A stretch of 64,000 nt of DNA from positions 1,426,001 through 1,490,000 of the forward strand of contig NZ_CP108518.1 in NCBI RefSeq assembly GCF_035989885.1, written 5' to 3'. The position numbers and the translations under genes were made by a program. Under the pieces are notes generated by a model that worked only from the letters and a program-made list of their open reading frames with translations, was not told the origin of the DNA and made no database searches. Origin of the DNA: Streptomyces sp. NBC_01232 (GTDB lineage Bacteria > Actinomycetota > Actinomycetes > Streptomycetales > Streptomycetaceae). Every line of letters starts with the position of its first letter. Position 1 is the stretch's first letter. Below, in pieces: positions 25,489 to 33,389 of this stretch.

Positions 25489-26391
25489 TCAGACCGCCAC
25501 GAGCTCTTCCGTACGTACGAACTCCCGCAGCCAGGACAGGAATTCGGGGCCGAGATCCGCGCGCTCACAGGCGAGCCTGACCGTCGCGCGCAGGTACTCG
25601 GCGCGGTCCCCGGTGTCGTAGCGCCGGCCGGAGAACACCACGCCGTGCACGGGACGCCCGGCCCGGACCAGCGCGCGCAGCGCGTCCGTGAGCTGGATCT
25701 CTCCGCCGCGCCCCGGGCTCGTGGCCCGCAGGACGTCGAAGATCTCGGGGTCGAGGAGGTACCGGCCGATGATGGCCAGGTTGCTGGGCGCGGTGCCGGG
25801 CTCCGGCTTCTCCACCAGCTCGGTGATGCGTACGCCGTCGCCGCCCGCCGAAGGGTCCACCGCGGCGCATCCGTACAGGTGGATCGCCTGCGGATCCACC
25901 TCCATGAGGGCCACGACGCTGCCGCCGAGCCGTTCCCGCACCTCGGCCATGCGGGCGAGCAGGGGGTCCCGGGGGTCGATCAGGTCGTCGGCCAGGAGGA
26001 CGGCGAAGGGCTCCCGGCCGACATGGGGCGCGGCGCACAGGACGGCGTGTCCGAGGCCCTTGGGATCCCGCTGGCGCACGTAGTGGATGTCGGCGAGCTC
26101 GGTGGAGGCGCAGACGCTCCTCAGTTTGTCCTGATCACCCCGGCGCTGGAGGGCCTCCTCCAGCTCGTAGTTGCGATCGAAGTGGTCCTCCAGCGGCCGC
26201 TTGTTGCGGCCGGTGACCATGAGGATGTCGGACATCCCCGCCGCGACGGCCTCTTCCACCACGTACTGGATGGCCGGCTTGTCGACCACCGGAAGCATTT
26301 CTTTCGGTGTGGCCTTGGTCAGCGGGAGGAATCGCGTGCCGAGCCCCGCGGCGGGGATCACTGCCTTGGATATCCGGTGAGGTGAATTCAT
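25489..26391 (-). CDS. galU: UTP-glucose-1-phosphate uridylyltransferase
   Basis: Makes UDP-glucose from UTP and glucose-1-phosphate. 300 residues, full length. Nucleotide-binding AAGLGTRFLP (14-23), KEMLPVVDKP (~30-39), RQRDPKGLGHAVLCA (~106-120) and VEKPEPG (~193-199) are diagnostic of GalU. The start is followed immediately by MNSPHRISKAVIPAAG. A housekeeping copy normally exists elsewhere in Streptomyces, so this one, placed behind a TetR regulator (57-base gap) and near manB and a StrR-like regulator, may feed a specialised glycosyl pathway. Confidence 0.95.
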   Translation of the reverse strand: MNSPHRISKAVIPAAGLGTRFLPLTKATPKEMLPVVDKPAIQYVVEEAVAAGMSDILMVTGRNKRPLEDHFDRNYELEEALQRRGDQDKLRSVCASTELADIHYVRQRDPKGLGHAVLCAAPHVGREPFAVLLADDLIDPRDPLLARMAEVRERLGGSVVALMEVDPQAIHLYGCAAVDPSAGGDGVRITELVEKPEPGTAPSNLAIIGRYLLDPEIFDVLRATSPGRGGEIQLTDALRALVRAGRPVHGVVFSGRRYDTGDRAEYLRATVRLACERADLGPEFLSWLREFVRTEELVAV

Positions 26392-26448
26392 GCCACCGAC
26401 GCTAGAGCGCCCCGCGTTCCGGCGGCTTGAATTACCCCGCTTCTTCTC

Positions 26449-27051
26449 CTACTTGGGCAATTCCATTTCTGTCGGCGCCGCGATGGCCCGCCGGATGAGC
26501 CGCCACAGGTCCCCGAGTTCGCCGGTCACCGCGCCGGGGGGCTCGCCCCGGCCGCGGCGCGCCCTGGCGACGACTCCCCCCACCAGATGCGCCGTCAGCA
26601 GGGTGGCGGGGCACGGATCGACCTCCGGGTCCAGCTGCCCCTGTTCCGCGGCCTGCACCATGAGCTCCTTGACCTGCGGGAGCCAGCATCCGCACCAGTC
26701 GGGTCCGGCGCCGACGCGCTCCTGGGTCAGCCGCGCCGCGGCGCGTACGGCCGCGTCCGTCTCGATCAGCCCGCCGAGGGCGAGGACGAGCGCGGAAACG
26801 GTGTCCAGCGCCGGGCCGCCACGGGACGTCACCCCCTCGACCACTCTGCGGGTGGCGGCCCGCCCGGAATCCTCCACGGCCGAAGCCAGCTCTCCTTTCG
26901 CCGCGAAGTGAAAGGTGAGAGCCCCGATCGAAATTCCGGCGGAACGGCTCAGCCGGGAGAGGGAGGTCCCGTCGTACCCATTGCGGTCGAATTCAGCGGC
27001 AGCCACCGAGATCAGATGACTACGGGTGCGTACGCCGCGCTCTTGCTTCAC
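26449..27051 (-). CDS. TetR-family regulator, butyrolactone-receptor-like
   Basis: 200-residue repressor-type protein. The N-terminal helix-turn-helix runs SHLISVAAAEFDRNG to SLSRLSRSAGISIGALTFHFAAKGELA, in which the FHF-x-x-K-x-ELA segment is the form seen in gamma-butyrolactone receptors (ScbR/ArpA group). The ligand domain has Trp residues (PDWCGCWLP) but is otherwise divergent, so it could be a pseudo-receptor that binds antibiotics rather than butyrolactone. The start is uncertain: GTG 27051 or 27054 fits the family, while the open frame to 27189 adds 46 atypical residues. The gene is divergent from the transposase-like gene, with an ARE-like site between them. Confidence 0.8.
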   Translation of the reverse strand: MKQERGVRTRSHLISVAAAEFDRNGYDGTSLSRLSRSAGISIGALTFHFAAKGELASAVEDSGRAATRRVVEGVTSRGGPALDTVSALVLALGGLIETDAAVRAAARLTQERVGAGPDWCGCWLPQVKELMVQAAEQGQLDPEVDPCPATLLTAHLVGGVVARARRGRGEPPGAVTGELGDLWRLIRRAIAAPTEMELPK

Positions 27052-27266
27052 CACTGCACTATCACTGCCATCCAGGTCGTTCCTCACTCGCCATTGCGCC
27101 CGCGGGGAGATGGCGACCTCCAGCGTCGCCCCGGCGGCCGCCTCCCACAACGCCGACTTGTCGAAGAAGCGCCCCTGCCCCGCCACCACGCGCCGACCCC
27201 GTCACCGGCGCCGCCGGCTCCCCCGCCCAACGTGCCGAAGTCGCGGGGAGGGCGCCATACGTTCTC

Positions 27267-27295
27267 TAGAAAAAAAACGAACGTTCTGTATTCTA
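27267..27295. promoter_or_regulatory. autoregulator-element-like operator (ARE 1)
   Basis: A/T-rich 29-base site with the core AAAAAAAACGAACGTTCTGT and palindromic centre GAACGTTC, 24 of 29 positions equal to the site at 31715-31743. Both look like the AREs bound by ScbR/ArpA-type receptors. It lies 46 bases upstream of the transposase-like gene and ~215 bases from the TetR start. Confidence 0.72.
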
Positions 27296-27341
27296 CGAAG
27301 GCGACGGCGCACGCCGGCGTCCACAGTGGAGGGGGAGACGG

Positions 27342-28523
27342 ATGACGACACGGACAAGGACCAGAGCCCGGGCCGCCGGCGACACGGACCTGGCCGAGTT
27401 CACGGAGCGCCTCTTCGGCCACTTACCGAGGGCCGACCAGCGACGCTGGGCCCGGGTCTACCTGCAGGGGCTGCTCACCACCCCGGGGAAAAAGTCCGTA
27501 CGCAGGCTCGCGGCGTCCGTGACCGAGTCGCCCACCGCCTCCCAGTCCCTGCAGCAGTTCATCAACGCGAGCCCCTGGGACTGGAATCCCGCCCGCACCG
27601 AGCTGCTGCGCTGGGTGGAGGAACGGCACCCGGTACGGGCCTGGACGATCGGGCAGGTGTGCTTCCCCAAGCGCGGTGAGCACTCGGTCGGCGTGCACCG
27701 CCGCTTCGACCCCGCTGCCGGACGCATCGTCAACTGCCAGCTGGGTTTCTGCCTCTTCTTGTCGCTGGACGGCATGACCGTGCCCGTCGACTGGCGCCTC
27801 GCGCTCCCCGAGACGTGGGTGGCGGATCCCGTGCTGCGCCGCCGGGCGCGCATCCGGCCCGAGGTCGCCCACCAGTCCCCGGAGGCCCTCGTCCTGGAGC
27901 TCGTCGACTCGATCGCGGCCCGCACCACGTCGGCGCATCCGCCCGTGGTCGCCGACCTCAGCCGCCTCGGCGGCGCCGCCGCGCTGATCGGCGTACTCGG
28001 CCGCCGCGGCCACGACTTCCTGGTGTCCGTCCCGCCCGCCCTCGCGGTCCGCGCCGCCGGCCTGACCCAGGGCGGCGACGCCACCGCGGGCGACTTCGCC
28101 CGCCTGGGCAACACCAGCCACCCCTGCTCCGCGCCGCTCACCGGCCCCCACGCCCGCCCGCAGCGGCAGCGCATCCACTCGGCCCTGGTCAGGGTGCCGG
28201 AAGGCGAACCGGGGGCCCGTGGGACACACCAGATCTACCGGCTGTTCGGCGAACGGCGGCAGGGGCCGGGCCGGCCGGGCGGGCCCGTCTGGCTCACCAA
28301 CATGAACCGTCACCGGATGGACGATCTGTTGCACCTGGTGCGGGAGGCGGGCCGGTCCACCGCGGTACTGGGCTCACTGGCGGACGACTTCGGCCTCCTC
28401 GACTTCGAGGGGCGCTCCTTCCCCGGCTGGCACCACCACATGACGCTGATGTCGGCCGCGTACGCGTACGCCCTGCGGCAACGGCAGGAGCATGGAGGAC
28501 TCGGCGGGCGGCGGCCCGCCTGA
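27342..28523 (+). CDS. IS701-like transposase-derived protein, catalytic Asp lost (probable domesticated gene)
   Basis: 393-residue protein of the DDE_5 / IS701-like transposase superfamily. The segment CFPKRGEHSVGVHRRF (107-122) then GRIVNCQLGFCLF and LALPETWVADPVLRRRA match the family's core. In active members the strand before FPKKG reads VDDTG; here it is IGQVC (103-107), so the first catalytic Asp is missing, although VVADLSRLG keeps an Asp at the second position. No terminal inverted repeats or target duplications flank it, and an ARE-like operator sits just upstream. GTG/ATG start 27342 follows GGAGGGGGAGACGG. A regulatory role is plausible but unproven. Confidence 0.82.
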   Translation: MTTRTRTRARAAGDTDLAEFTERLFGHLPRADQRRWARVYLQGLLTTPGKKSVRRLAASVTESPTASQSLQQFINASPWDWNPARTELLRWVEERHPVRAWTIGQVCFPKRGEHSVGVHRRFDPAAGRIVNCQLGFCLFLSLDGMTVPVDWRLALPETWVADPVLRRRARIRPEVAHQSPEALVLELVDSIAARTTSAHPPVVADLSRLGGAAALIGVLGRRGHDFLVSVPPALAVRAAGLTQGGDATAGDFARLGNTSHPCSAPLTGPHARPQRQRIHSALVRVPEGEPGARGTHQIYRLFGERRQGPGRPGGPVWLTNMNRHRMDDLLHLVREAGRSTAVLGSLADDFGLLDFEGRSFPGWHHHMTLMSAAYAYALRQRQEHGGLGGRRPA

Positions 28524-28574
28524 GCGGGCGCCCCCAGAGGAACCCGGCTCGGCGGGGAACCGGGCTCCAGTGGC

Positions 28575-29942
28575 TCAGGCGCGGATGAGGGTGAGGACCT
28601 CGTCGCGGACCTTGGCCAGGGTGGCCTCGTCCCGCGCCTCCACGTTCAGCCGCAGCAGGGGCTCGGTGTTGGAGGCACGGACGTTGAACCACCAGTCCCC
28701 GCCCGTCACCGTCAGGCCGTCGAGCTCGTCGAGGGTGACACCCTCGATATCTCCGTAGGCGTCCTTCACCGCGGCCAGCCGGGCCTTCTGGTCGCCGACC
28801 GTCGAGTTGATCTCACCCGAACCCGCATACCGGTCGTAGGAAGCCACCAGCTCCGACAGCGGACCGTCCTGACCACCCAGCGCCGCCAGCACGTGCAACG
28901 CGGCCAGCATGCCCGTGTCCGCGTTCCAGAAATCCTTGAAGTAGTAGTGCGCCGAGTGCTCACCACCGAAGATCGCACCCGTCCTCGCCATCTCCTCCTT
29001 GATGAAGGAATGACCCACCCGCGTACGCACCGGCGTGCCGCCGTTCTCCCGCACCACCTCCGGCACCGACCAGGAGGTGATCAGGTTGTGGATGACCGTC
29101 CCCGAACCGCCGTTGCGGGCCAGCTCACGCGCCGCGACCAGCGCAGTGATCGCCGACGGCGACACCCCCACACCCCGCTCGTCCACGATGAAACAGCGGT
29201 CCGCGTCACCGTCGAACGCAATCCCCAGATCCGCGCCCTCCGCCAGCACACGGGCCTGGAGATCCACAATGTTCTTCGGATCCAGCGGATTCGCCTCGTG
29301 GTTCGGGAACGTCCCGTCCAGCTCGAAGTACATCGGCACCACATCCAGCGGCAGCCCCTCGAACACCGTCGGCACCGTGTGACCGCCCATGCCGTTGCCC
29401 GCGTCCACCACCACCTTCAGCGGCCGGACCGACGCCAGGTCCACCAGACCCTTCAGATGCGCGGCATACCCGGGAAGGGAATCCAGCTCCGTCACCGTGC
29501 CCGGGGCCGTGCCCTCGGCAACCACCGGAGCACCGTCCCGCGACCACTTCTCCACCAGCGACCGGATCTGCGACAGACCCGTGTCCTGACCCACCGGAGC
29601 AGCACCCGCACGACACAGCTTGATGCCGTTGTACTGCGCCGGATTGTGCGAAGCCGTGAACATCGCACCCGGCAGACCCAGCGAACCCGACGCGTAATAC
29701 AACTGATCCGTCGAACACAGCCCGATCAACGTCACATCCACACCACGCGCCGCCGCACCCCGCGCAAAAGCAGCCGACAGACCCGGCGACGACGGACGCA
29801 TGTCATGACCGATCACGATCGCCACAGCACCCGTGACCTCCACGAACGCCCCACCGAACAACTCGGCCAGCGACTCGTCCCACTCGTCCGGCACAACGCC
29901 ACGCACGTCATACGCCTTGACGATGTTCGAAAGATCGGGCAT
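28575..29942 (-). CDS. manB: phosphomannomutase / phosphoglucomutase
   Basis: Interconverts hexose 6- and 1-phosphates. 455 residues, normal length. Catalytic phosphoserine Ser98 in TASHNP, the Mg2+ loop DGDADR (~240) and the sugar-binding GGEHSAHYYF (~325) are all present, as is the C-terminal phosphate-binding RASNTEPLLRL. ATG 29942 follows AAGGAGTG; upstream in-frame ATG 30014 gives an atypical tail. It lies at the 3' side of the butyrolactone locus in the same direction and convergent with the transposase-like gene. Provides Man-1-P or Glc-1-P, matching galU and wecB in the window. Confidence 0.95.
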   Translation of the reverse strand: MPDLSNIVKAYDVRGVVPDEWDESLAELFGGAFVEVTGAVAIVIGHDMRPSSPGLSAAFARGAAARGVDVTLIGLCSTDQLYYASGSLGLPGAMFTASHNPAQYNGIKLCRAGAAPVGQDTGLSQIRSLVEKWSRDGAPVVAEGTAPGTVTELDSLPGYAAHLKGLVDLASVRPLKVVVDAGNGMGGHTVPTVFEGLPLDVVPMYFELDGTFPNHEANPLDPKNIVDLQARVLAEGADLGIAFDGDADRCFIVDERGVGVSPSAITALVAARELARNGGSGTVIHNLITSWSVPEVVRENGGTPVRTRVGHSFIKEEMARTGAIFGGEHSAHYYFKDFWNADTGMLAALHVLAALGGQDGPLSELVASYDRYAGSGEINSTVGDQKARLAAVKDAYGDIEGVTLDELDGLTVTGGDWWFNVRASNTEPLLRLNVEARDEATLAKVRDEVLTLIRA

Positions 29943-30047
29943 TTCCACTCCTTCAGGGGTGACGGGATGTGCTTCGGACGCTACCTGCCGCCCGGCCCGG
30001 CGCGGCCCGTCCACGCCCCATCCCGCTGAGGCTTTGGCAGATAGCCG

Positions 30048-30998
30048 TCACCCCGGGGCGACCCCGCCCCGCTCCCTGTACCACTGCGCCGCCGGGCCGA
30101 GCCGGCTCAGCGGACCGGGCCCGGGTGCGGTCCCGGCGAGTTCCCATGCCGCGTCGGCGCGGTACCAGTGGTCCCGGGCCAGCAGCGTGAACTGACGTTC
30201 GCTCACCCATCCCGGGGTCGCGGCCAGGGCGTCCAGGCATCTGAGCCACGACCAGTCGGTCGCGGGCCGCGCCGGCAGTATGCGGTGCCCGGCCAGGGCT
30301 TCCATCAGGTCCCGGTTGCGCACCGGCTCCGGGTGGTGGGCGTGCAGGACGCCGCCGGCATCGGCCGCGGCGCCGAGCGCGAACGCCGCGATGAGCCGCG
30401 CCAGGTCGTCGACATCGACGAAGGAGGCCATCCCCTCCCCGCCGCCCCACCGGGCCGGCACCCGCCGGAAGGCGTCGACCAGGGCCGGCACCGCCCACCG
30501 GTCGCCCTTTCCCAGTACCAACCCCGCACGCAGGACCAGTCCCCCCGCTTCGAGCACCGGCGCCTCCCCCGCCAGCCGGGCGGCGCTGGCCGCCGACACC
30601 GGGGCGGGTGTCAGCGCGCCGATGTCCTGCCCCCGGTGCGGTCCCGGCCCGTAGACGGCGCAGGTCGACAGATGGACGATCCGTCCCGCCCCGGCCCGCC
30701 GGGCCTCTGCCACCAGGGCCGCGATTCCGGCGGAGTTGACGGCGGCGCACCGGCCGGCGTCCGGCCCGACGTAGGAGGCCAGCGACAGCAGGACGTCCGC
30801 GCCGTCGCAGATGCCATGGAGGGAGCGCCCGTCGGCGAGGTCCGCGTCCACCCAGCGCGCGCCGTACGCGGCCGCGGGGGGCGGCGTACGGGACACCGCG
30901 CGCACTTGGGCCTGCGGGTCCTGCGCGGCCAGTCGGCGCAGTACGGCCGACCCCACGAATCCCGTCGCGCCGGTGACGACGATGCGACGGGTGCTCAA
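30048..30998 (-). CDS. NAD(P)-dependent epimerase/dehydratase, probable butyrolactone-biosynthesis reductase
   Basis: Extended short-chain dehydrogenase of 316 residues. The Rossmann motif VTGATGFVGSAVLRR opens the chain and VHLSTCAVYGP (~100-110) holds the catalytic region. TTG 30998 is the probable start: it overlaps the receptor's TGA (TTGA) and has GGGGAAG upstream, and the longer frame reads antisense-like through the receptor tail. Similar NAD-dependent epimerase genes accompany afsA homologues in several butyrolactone loci (for example jadW2-like genes), where they reduce the acyl-butenolide precursor; that assignment rests on the context. Confidence 0.78.
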   Translation of the reverse strand: MSTRRIVVTGATGFVGSAVLRRLAAQDPQAQVRAVSRTPPPAAAYGARWVDADLADGRSLHGICDGADVLLSLASYVGPDAGRCAAVNSAGIAALVAEARRAGAGRIVHLSTCAVYGPGPHRGQDIGALTPAPVSAASAARLAGEAPVLEAGGLVLRAGLVLGKGDRWAVPALVDAFRRVPARWGGGEGMASFVDVDDLARLIAAFALGAAADAGGVLHAHHPEPVRNRDLMEALAGHRILPARPATDWSWLRCLDALAATPGWVSERQFTLLARDHWYRADAAWELAGTAPGPGPLSRLGPAAQWYRERGGVAPG

Positions 30999-31696
30999 GC
31001 CCGCTTCCCCGAAGCCGGCTTCGGCTCGGACTCCGGCTCCGGCTCCGGCTCCGGCTTCGCCTTCGGTGCGGCCGGTGGGAGCGTCAGGCGCAGGCCGCCG
31101 CGAACGGCGTCGGCCGCCACCGCCGGCAGCAGGTAGCGCCACAGCGAGGCGATCCGCTGCGGCAGATCGGCCCGGCCGGTGGAGGCCTGGGAGAAGAGCT
31201 GCGCCCCGGTGAAGGAGCTGACCAGCACCCAGGCCAGTTCGTGGTCGTCGACGTCCGGCTGGAGCTCTCCCTTGGCACGGGCGAAGCGCAGCTGCTGGCG
31301 GAACTCCAGGACCCAGGCCTGGTAGGCGACGTCGTCGCGCAGACCGAACTCACCCTGCTCCACGGCCAGTCGTACGCCGGCCCGGAGCACCGGATTGTGC
31401 TGGAGCTGCTCGGCGAGGTAGAGCGTGATGTCCACCAGGTGCTGCAGGCCGTCCTCGCCGGCGGGGAACTCCAGGCCGTCTCCCTGGCCGACCATGACGG
31501 CGTAGGCGAGTTCCTCCTTGGAGCTGAAGTGGAAGTACATCCCGCCCTGCGTGACGTCCGCCCGCTTCATGATCTTGCTGATGCTGGCTCCGCTGAAGCC
31601 GAACTCGTCGAAGACCTCGGCCGCGGCACGCAGGATCGTTGCTTTGGTCTGAACTGCCCTGAGTTGCGGGGCCCGTTGTTGCTTTCGTTCTGACAT
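30995..31696 (-). CDS. scbR: gamma-butyrolactone receptor (ScbR/ArpA-like TetR repressor)
   Basis: 233-residue repressor that leaves DNA when it binds a gamma-butyrolactone signal. The N-terminal domain (AVQTKATILRAAAEVFDEFG, GGMYFHFSSKEELAYAVM) is typical, and the ligand pocket keeps the Trp in AYQAWVLEFRQQLRFARAKGEL. Adjacent divergent afsA and the ARE-like site between them confirm the class. ATG 31696 has AGGTG upstream. Odd: the C-terminal ~25 residues are a PEPEPEPESEP tail encoded by a CTCCGG hexanucleotide repeat, absent from ordinary receptors. It probably represses itself, afsA and perhaps the transposase-like gene. Confidence 0.92.
   Translation of the reverse strand: MSERKQQRAPQLRAVQTKATILRAAAEVFDEFGFSGASISKIMKRADVTQGGMYFHFSSKEELAYAVMVGQGDGLEFPAGEDGLQHLVDITLYLAEQLQHNPVLRAGVRLAVEQGEFGLRDDVAYQAWVLEFRQQLRFARAKGELQPDVDDHELAWVLVSSFTGAQLFSQASTGRADLPQRIASLWRYLLPAVAADAVRGGLRLTLPPAAPKAKPEPEPEPESEPKPASGKRA
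31031..31054. repeat. CTCCGG hexanucleotide repeat in receptor C-terminus
   Basis: Four perfect copies of CTCCGG, with degenerate units on either side, encode the Pro-Glu tail of the receptor. Slippage would change tail length in frame. Confidence 0.85.
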
Positions 31697-31714
31697 GAGC
31701 ACCTAACTAATCTC

Positions 31715-31743
31715 GACAAAAAAAACGAACATCCTTTATTTTA
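31715..31743. promoter_or_regulatory. autoregulator-element-like operator (ARE 2)
   Basis: A/T-rich site between receptor (start 31696) and afsA (start 31797) with the same AAAAAAAACGAAC core as the site at 27267. Its position over the divergent promoters is the classic receptor-binding site of butyrolactone loci, so autoregulation of the receptor and repression of afsA are expected. Confidence 0.8.
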
Positions 31744-31796
31744 GGACCTGCGCCGAACAAGCACCAGCCATGTCCGACGTCCAGGGGGGCTCAACC

Positions 31797-32810
31797 ATGA
31801 CCATGTCTACTGATCACTCCGCCTCACCCGTCGCAGCGCTCAGCAGCGCCTTACCGCGGGAGTACGTACACAAGAGCGCACACTCGGAAGTCCTGCTCAC
31901 CGGGTGGCGCACCGTCGCGCCGGACGAGTACGTCGTCACCGCCCAATGGCCCCGCACCCACAGCTTCTACACACCGGACGGGGGCCACCACGACCCCCTG
32001 CTCCTCGCCGAATCCGTCCGCCAGGCCATCCCGCTCCTGAGCCACGTCGCGTACGACGTGCCCTTCGGTCACCGCCAGATCTGGGACACCTTCAGCTACT
32101 CGACCAACGCCGAGGCACTCACCGTCGGCGCGACCCCGGCCGACATCTCACTGCACATCCGCTGCTCCGGCATCTCGCGCCGCGGCCGCAGACTCGCGGG
32201 TCTCACCATGCACGTGACCGCGACGCGCGACGGACAGTTCCTCGGCACCGCCGAAGCCGGCTTCACCAACCAGCCGGAGGCCGTCTACCAGCGCCTGCGC
32301 GGCGGGAACGCGGACCTCGACGAGGTCGCCGCCCGCACCATCCCGCTCCCGCCGCCGCTCACGCCCCGCCGCGTGGGCCGCGACCGCTTCCACGACGTGG
32401 TCCTCTCCCCCACCAGCTCCACCCGGCGCGCCCAGCTCCGCGCCGATGTCACCCACCCGATCCTTTTCGACCACCCCGTCGACCACGCCCCCGGCATGCT
32501 GCTCCTGGAAGCCGTGCGCCAGGCCGCGTACCGTTCCGCGTTCCCGCGACGGGGAGTCCTGACCGACATGGAGATTCGCTTCTTCCGCTACGCGGAGCTG
32601 ACCTCGGCCTGCTGGATCGAGACGCTCCCGACCGTCGGCCGGGCAACCGATCCGGACCGTCACCGCCATCCCGTGAGCGTTGTCGCCCGCCAGAACGGCG
32701 AGGAAGTCTTCACCGCGACGGCGACCATCACCGCCACGGCGGCCACCACCGGCGCGGCGGCCACCACCGGCACGGCGCCCGCGCCCCTGCGGGTCTACGC
32801 CACGCCCTGA
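31797..32810 (+). CDS. afsA: AfsA-type gamma-butyrolactone synthase
   Basis: Condenses a beta-ketoacyl chain with dihydroxyacetone phosphate in the first step of butyrolactone signal synthesis. 337 residues with the two AfsA hot-dog repeats: YVHKSAHSEVLLTGW (19-33) plus HHDPLLLAESVRQAIPLL in the first, and ILFDHPVDHAPGMLLLEAVRQA (within ~220-243) in the second. ATG 31797 follows AGGGGGGCTCAACC; an upstream ATG at 31770 is possible. It is divergent from the receptor with an ARE-like site between. The C-terminal ~25 residues are a Thr-Ala repeat-like stretch of no known use. Confidence 0.94.
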   Translation: MTMSTDHSASPVAALSSALPREYVHKSAHSEVLLTGWRTVAPDEYVVTAQWPRTHSFYTPDGGHHDPLLLAESVRQAIPLLSHVAYDVPFGHRQIWDTFSYSTNAEALTVGATPADISLHIRCSGISRRGRRLAGLTMHVTATRDGQFLGTAEAGFTNQPEAVYQRLRGGNADLDEVAARTIPLPPPLTPRRVGRDRFHDVVLSPTSSTRRAQLRADVTHPILFDHPVDHAPGMLLLEAVRQAAYRSAFPRRGVLTDMEIRFFRYAELTSACWIETLPTVGRATDPDRHRHPVSVVARQNGEEVFTATATITATAATTGAAATTGTAPAPLRVYATP

Positions 32811-32941
32811 CCGTCCGCCTGTACCCACCCGCATGCCGCCCGCAGGGGAGGGCCGTTCGGTGAGGTCCTCGGCCCCTGAGCGCGCCGGCTCATGAGCCGC
32901 CCCTCCCGAACGGCCCGGCCCCGGCCGCCGGCAGGAACGAC

Positions 32942-32979
32942 GAAGGCGCCTGATCGGGACGTGCCCGACAGGCGCCTTC
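32942..32979. terminator. bidirectional hairpin between afsA and the zinc-ribbon gene
   Basis: 11-bp arms (32942-32952, 32969-32979) enclose a second five-base pair set TCGGG/CCCGA. It lies 13 bases from the stop of the minus-strand gene and 132 bases past afsA, so it can serve both convergent genes. Confidence 0.8.
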
Positions 32980-32991
32980 ACCCTGCGCGGG

Positions 32992-33366
32992 TCAGACCTT
33001 CCTGACCACGCTGGACTTCAGCTGCATCGGGCCGAACCCCTCGATCCTGCAGTCGATGTCGTGGCCGTCGACACCCTCCACCAGGCGGATGTTGCGCACC
33101 TTGGTGCCCGCCTTGATGCCGCTCGGGCTGCCCTTGACCTTCAGGCCCTTGACGACCGTCACGGTGTCGCCGTCGGCCAGCACATTGCCGACCGAGTCCT
33201 TGATCACCCGCTCCTCGGCCCCGTCGCCGGACTCACCGGACCGGCCGGGCTCACCCTCGGCGGGCGGCCACTCGTGCCCACACTCGGGACAGACCAGGAG
33301 CGCCCCCATCTCGTAGGTGTACGCGCCCGCGCATTCGGGACAGGGAGGCAAGGGGTTCTCAGTCAC
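32992..33366 (-). CDS. YjdM/PhnA-family zinc-ribbon protein
   Basis: Small soluble protein of 124 residues. The N-terminal zinc ribbon has two CPEC knuckles ([13 protein letters not shown] and [11 protein letters not shown]), and the C-terminal SH3-like domain [21 protein letters not shown] is typical of the YjdM (formerly PhnA) family, whose function is unclear despite the phosphonate name. GTG 33366 places the first Cys pair at the usual distance from the N-terminus. ATG 33390, which overlaps the upstream TetR stop, is the alternative. A TATACT box six bases before the GTG suggests a leaderless transcript. The family's usual length is ~110 residues. Confidence 0.87.
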   Translation of the reverse strand: MTENPLPPCPECAGAYTYEMGALLVCPECGHEWPPAEGEPGRSGESGDGAEERVIKDSVGNVLADGDTVTVVKGLKVKGSPSGIKAGTKVRNIRLVEGVDGHDIDCRIEGFGPMQLKSSVVRKV

Positions 33367-33372
33367 CCCGTC

Positions 33373-33378
33373 AGTATA
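33373..33378 (-). promoter_or_regulatory. -10 box for a possible leaderless transcript
   Basis: TATACT on the minus strand ends six bases before GTG 33366, so transcription would begin at or next to the start codon. No convincing -35 box is seen at 17-18 bases. Confidence 0.45.
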
Positions 33379-33389
33379 TTTCAGGGGCA

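Noticed and set aside
27267..27295. A-run as transposon end
   Set aside because: The matching site at 31715 lies between receptor and afsA in the same form, which fits an operator, not a mobile-element end.
27342..28523. Active insertion sequence
   Set aside because: No terminal inverted repeats or target duplication, first catalytic Asp absent, and a regulatory site upstream.
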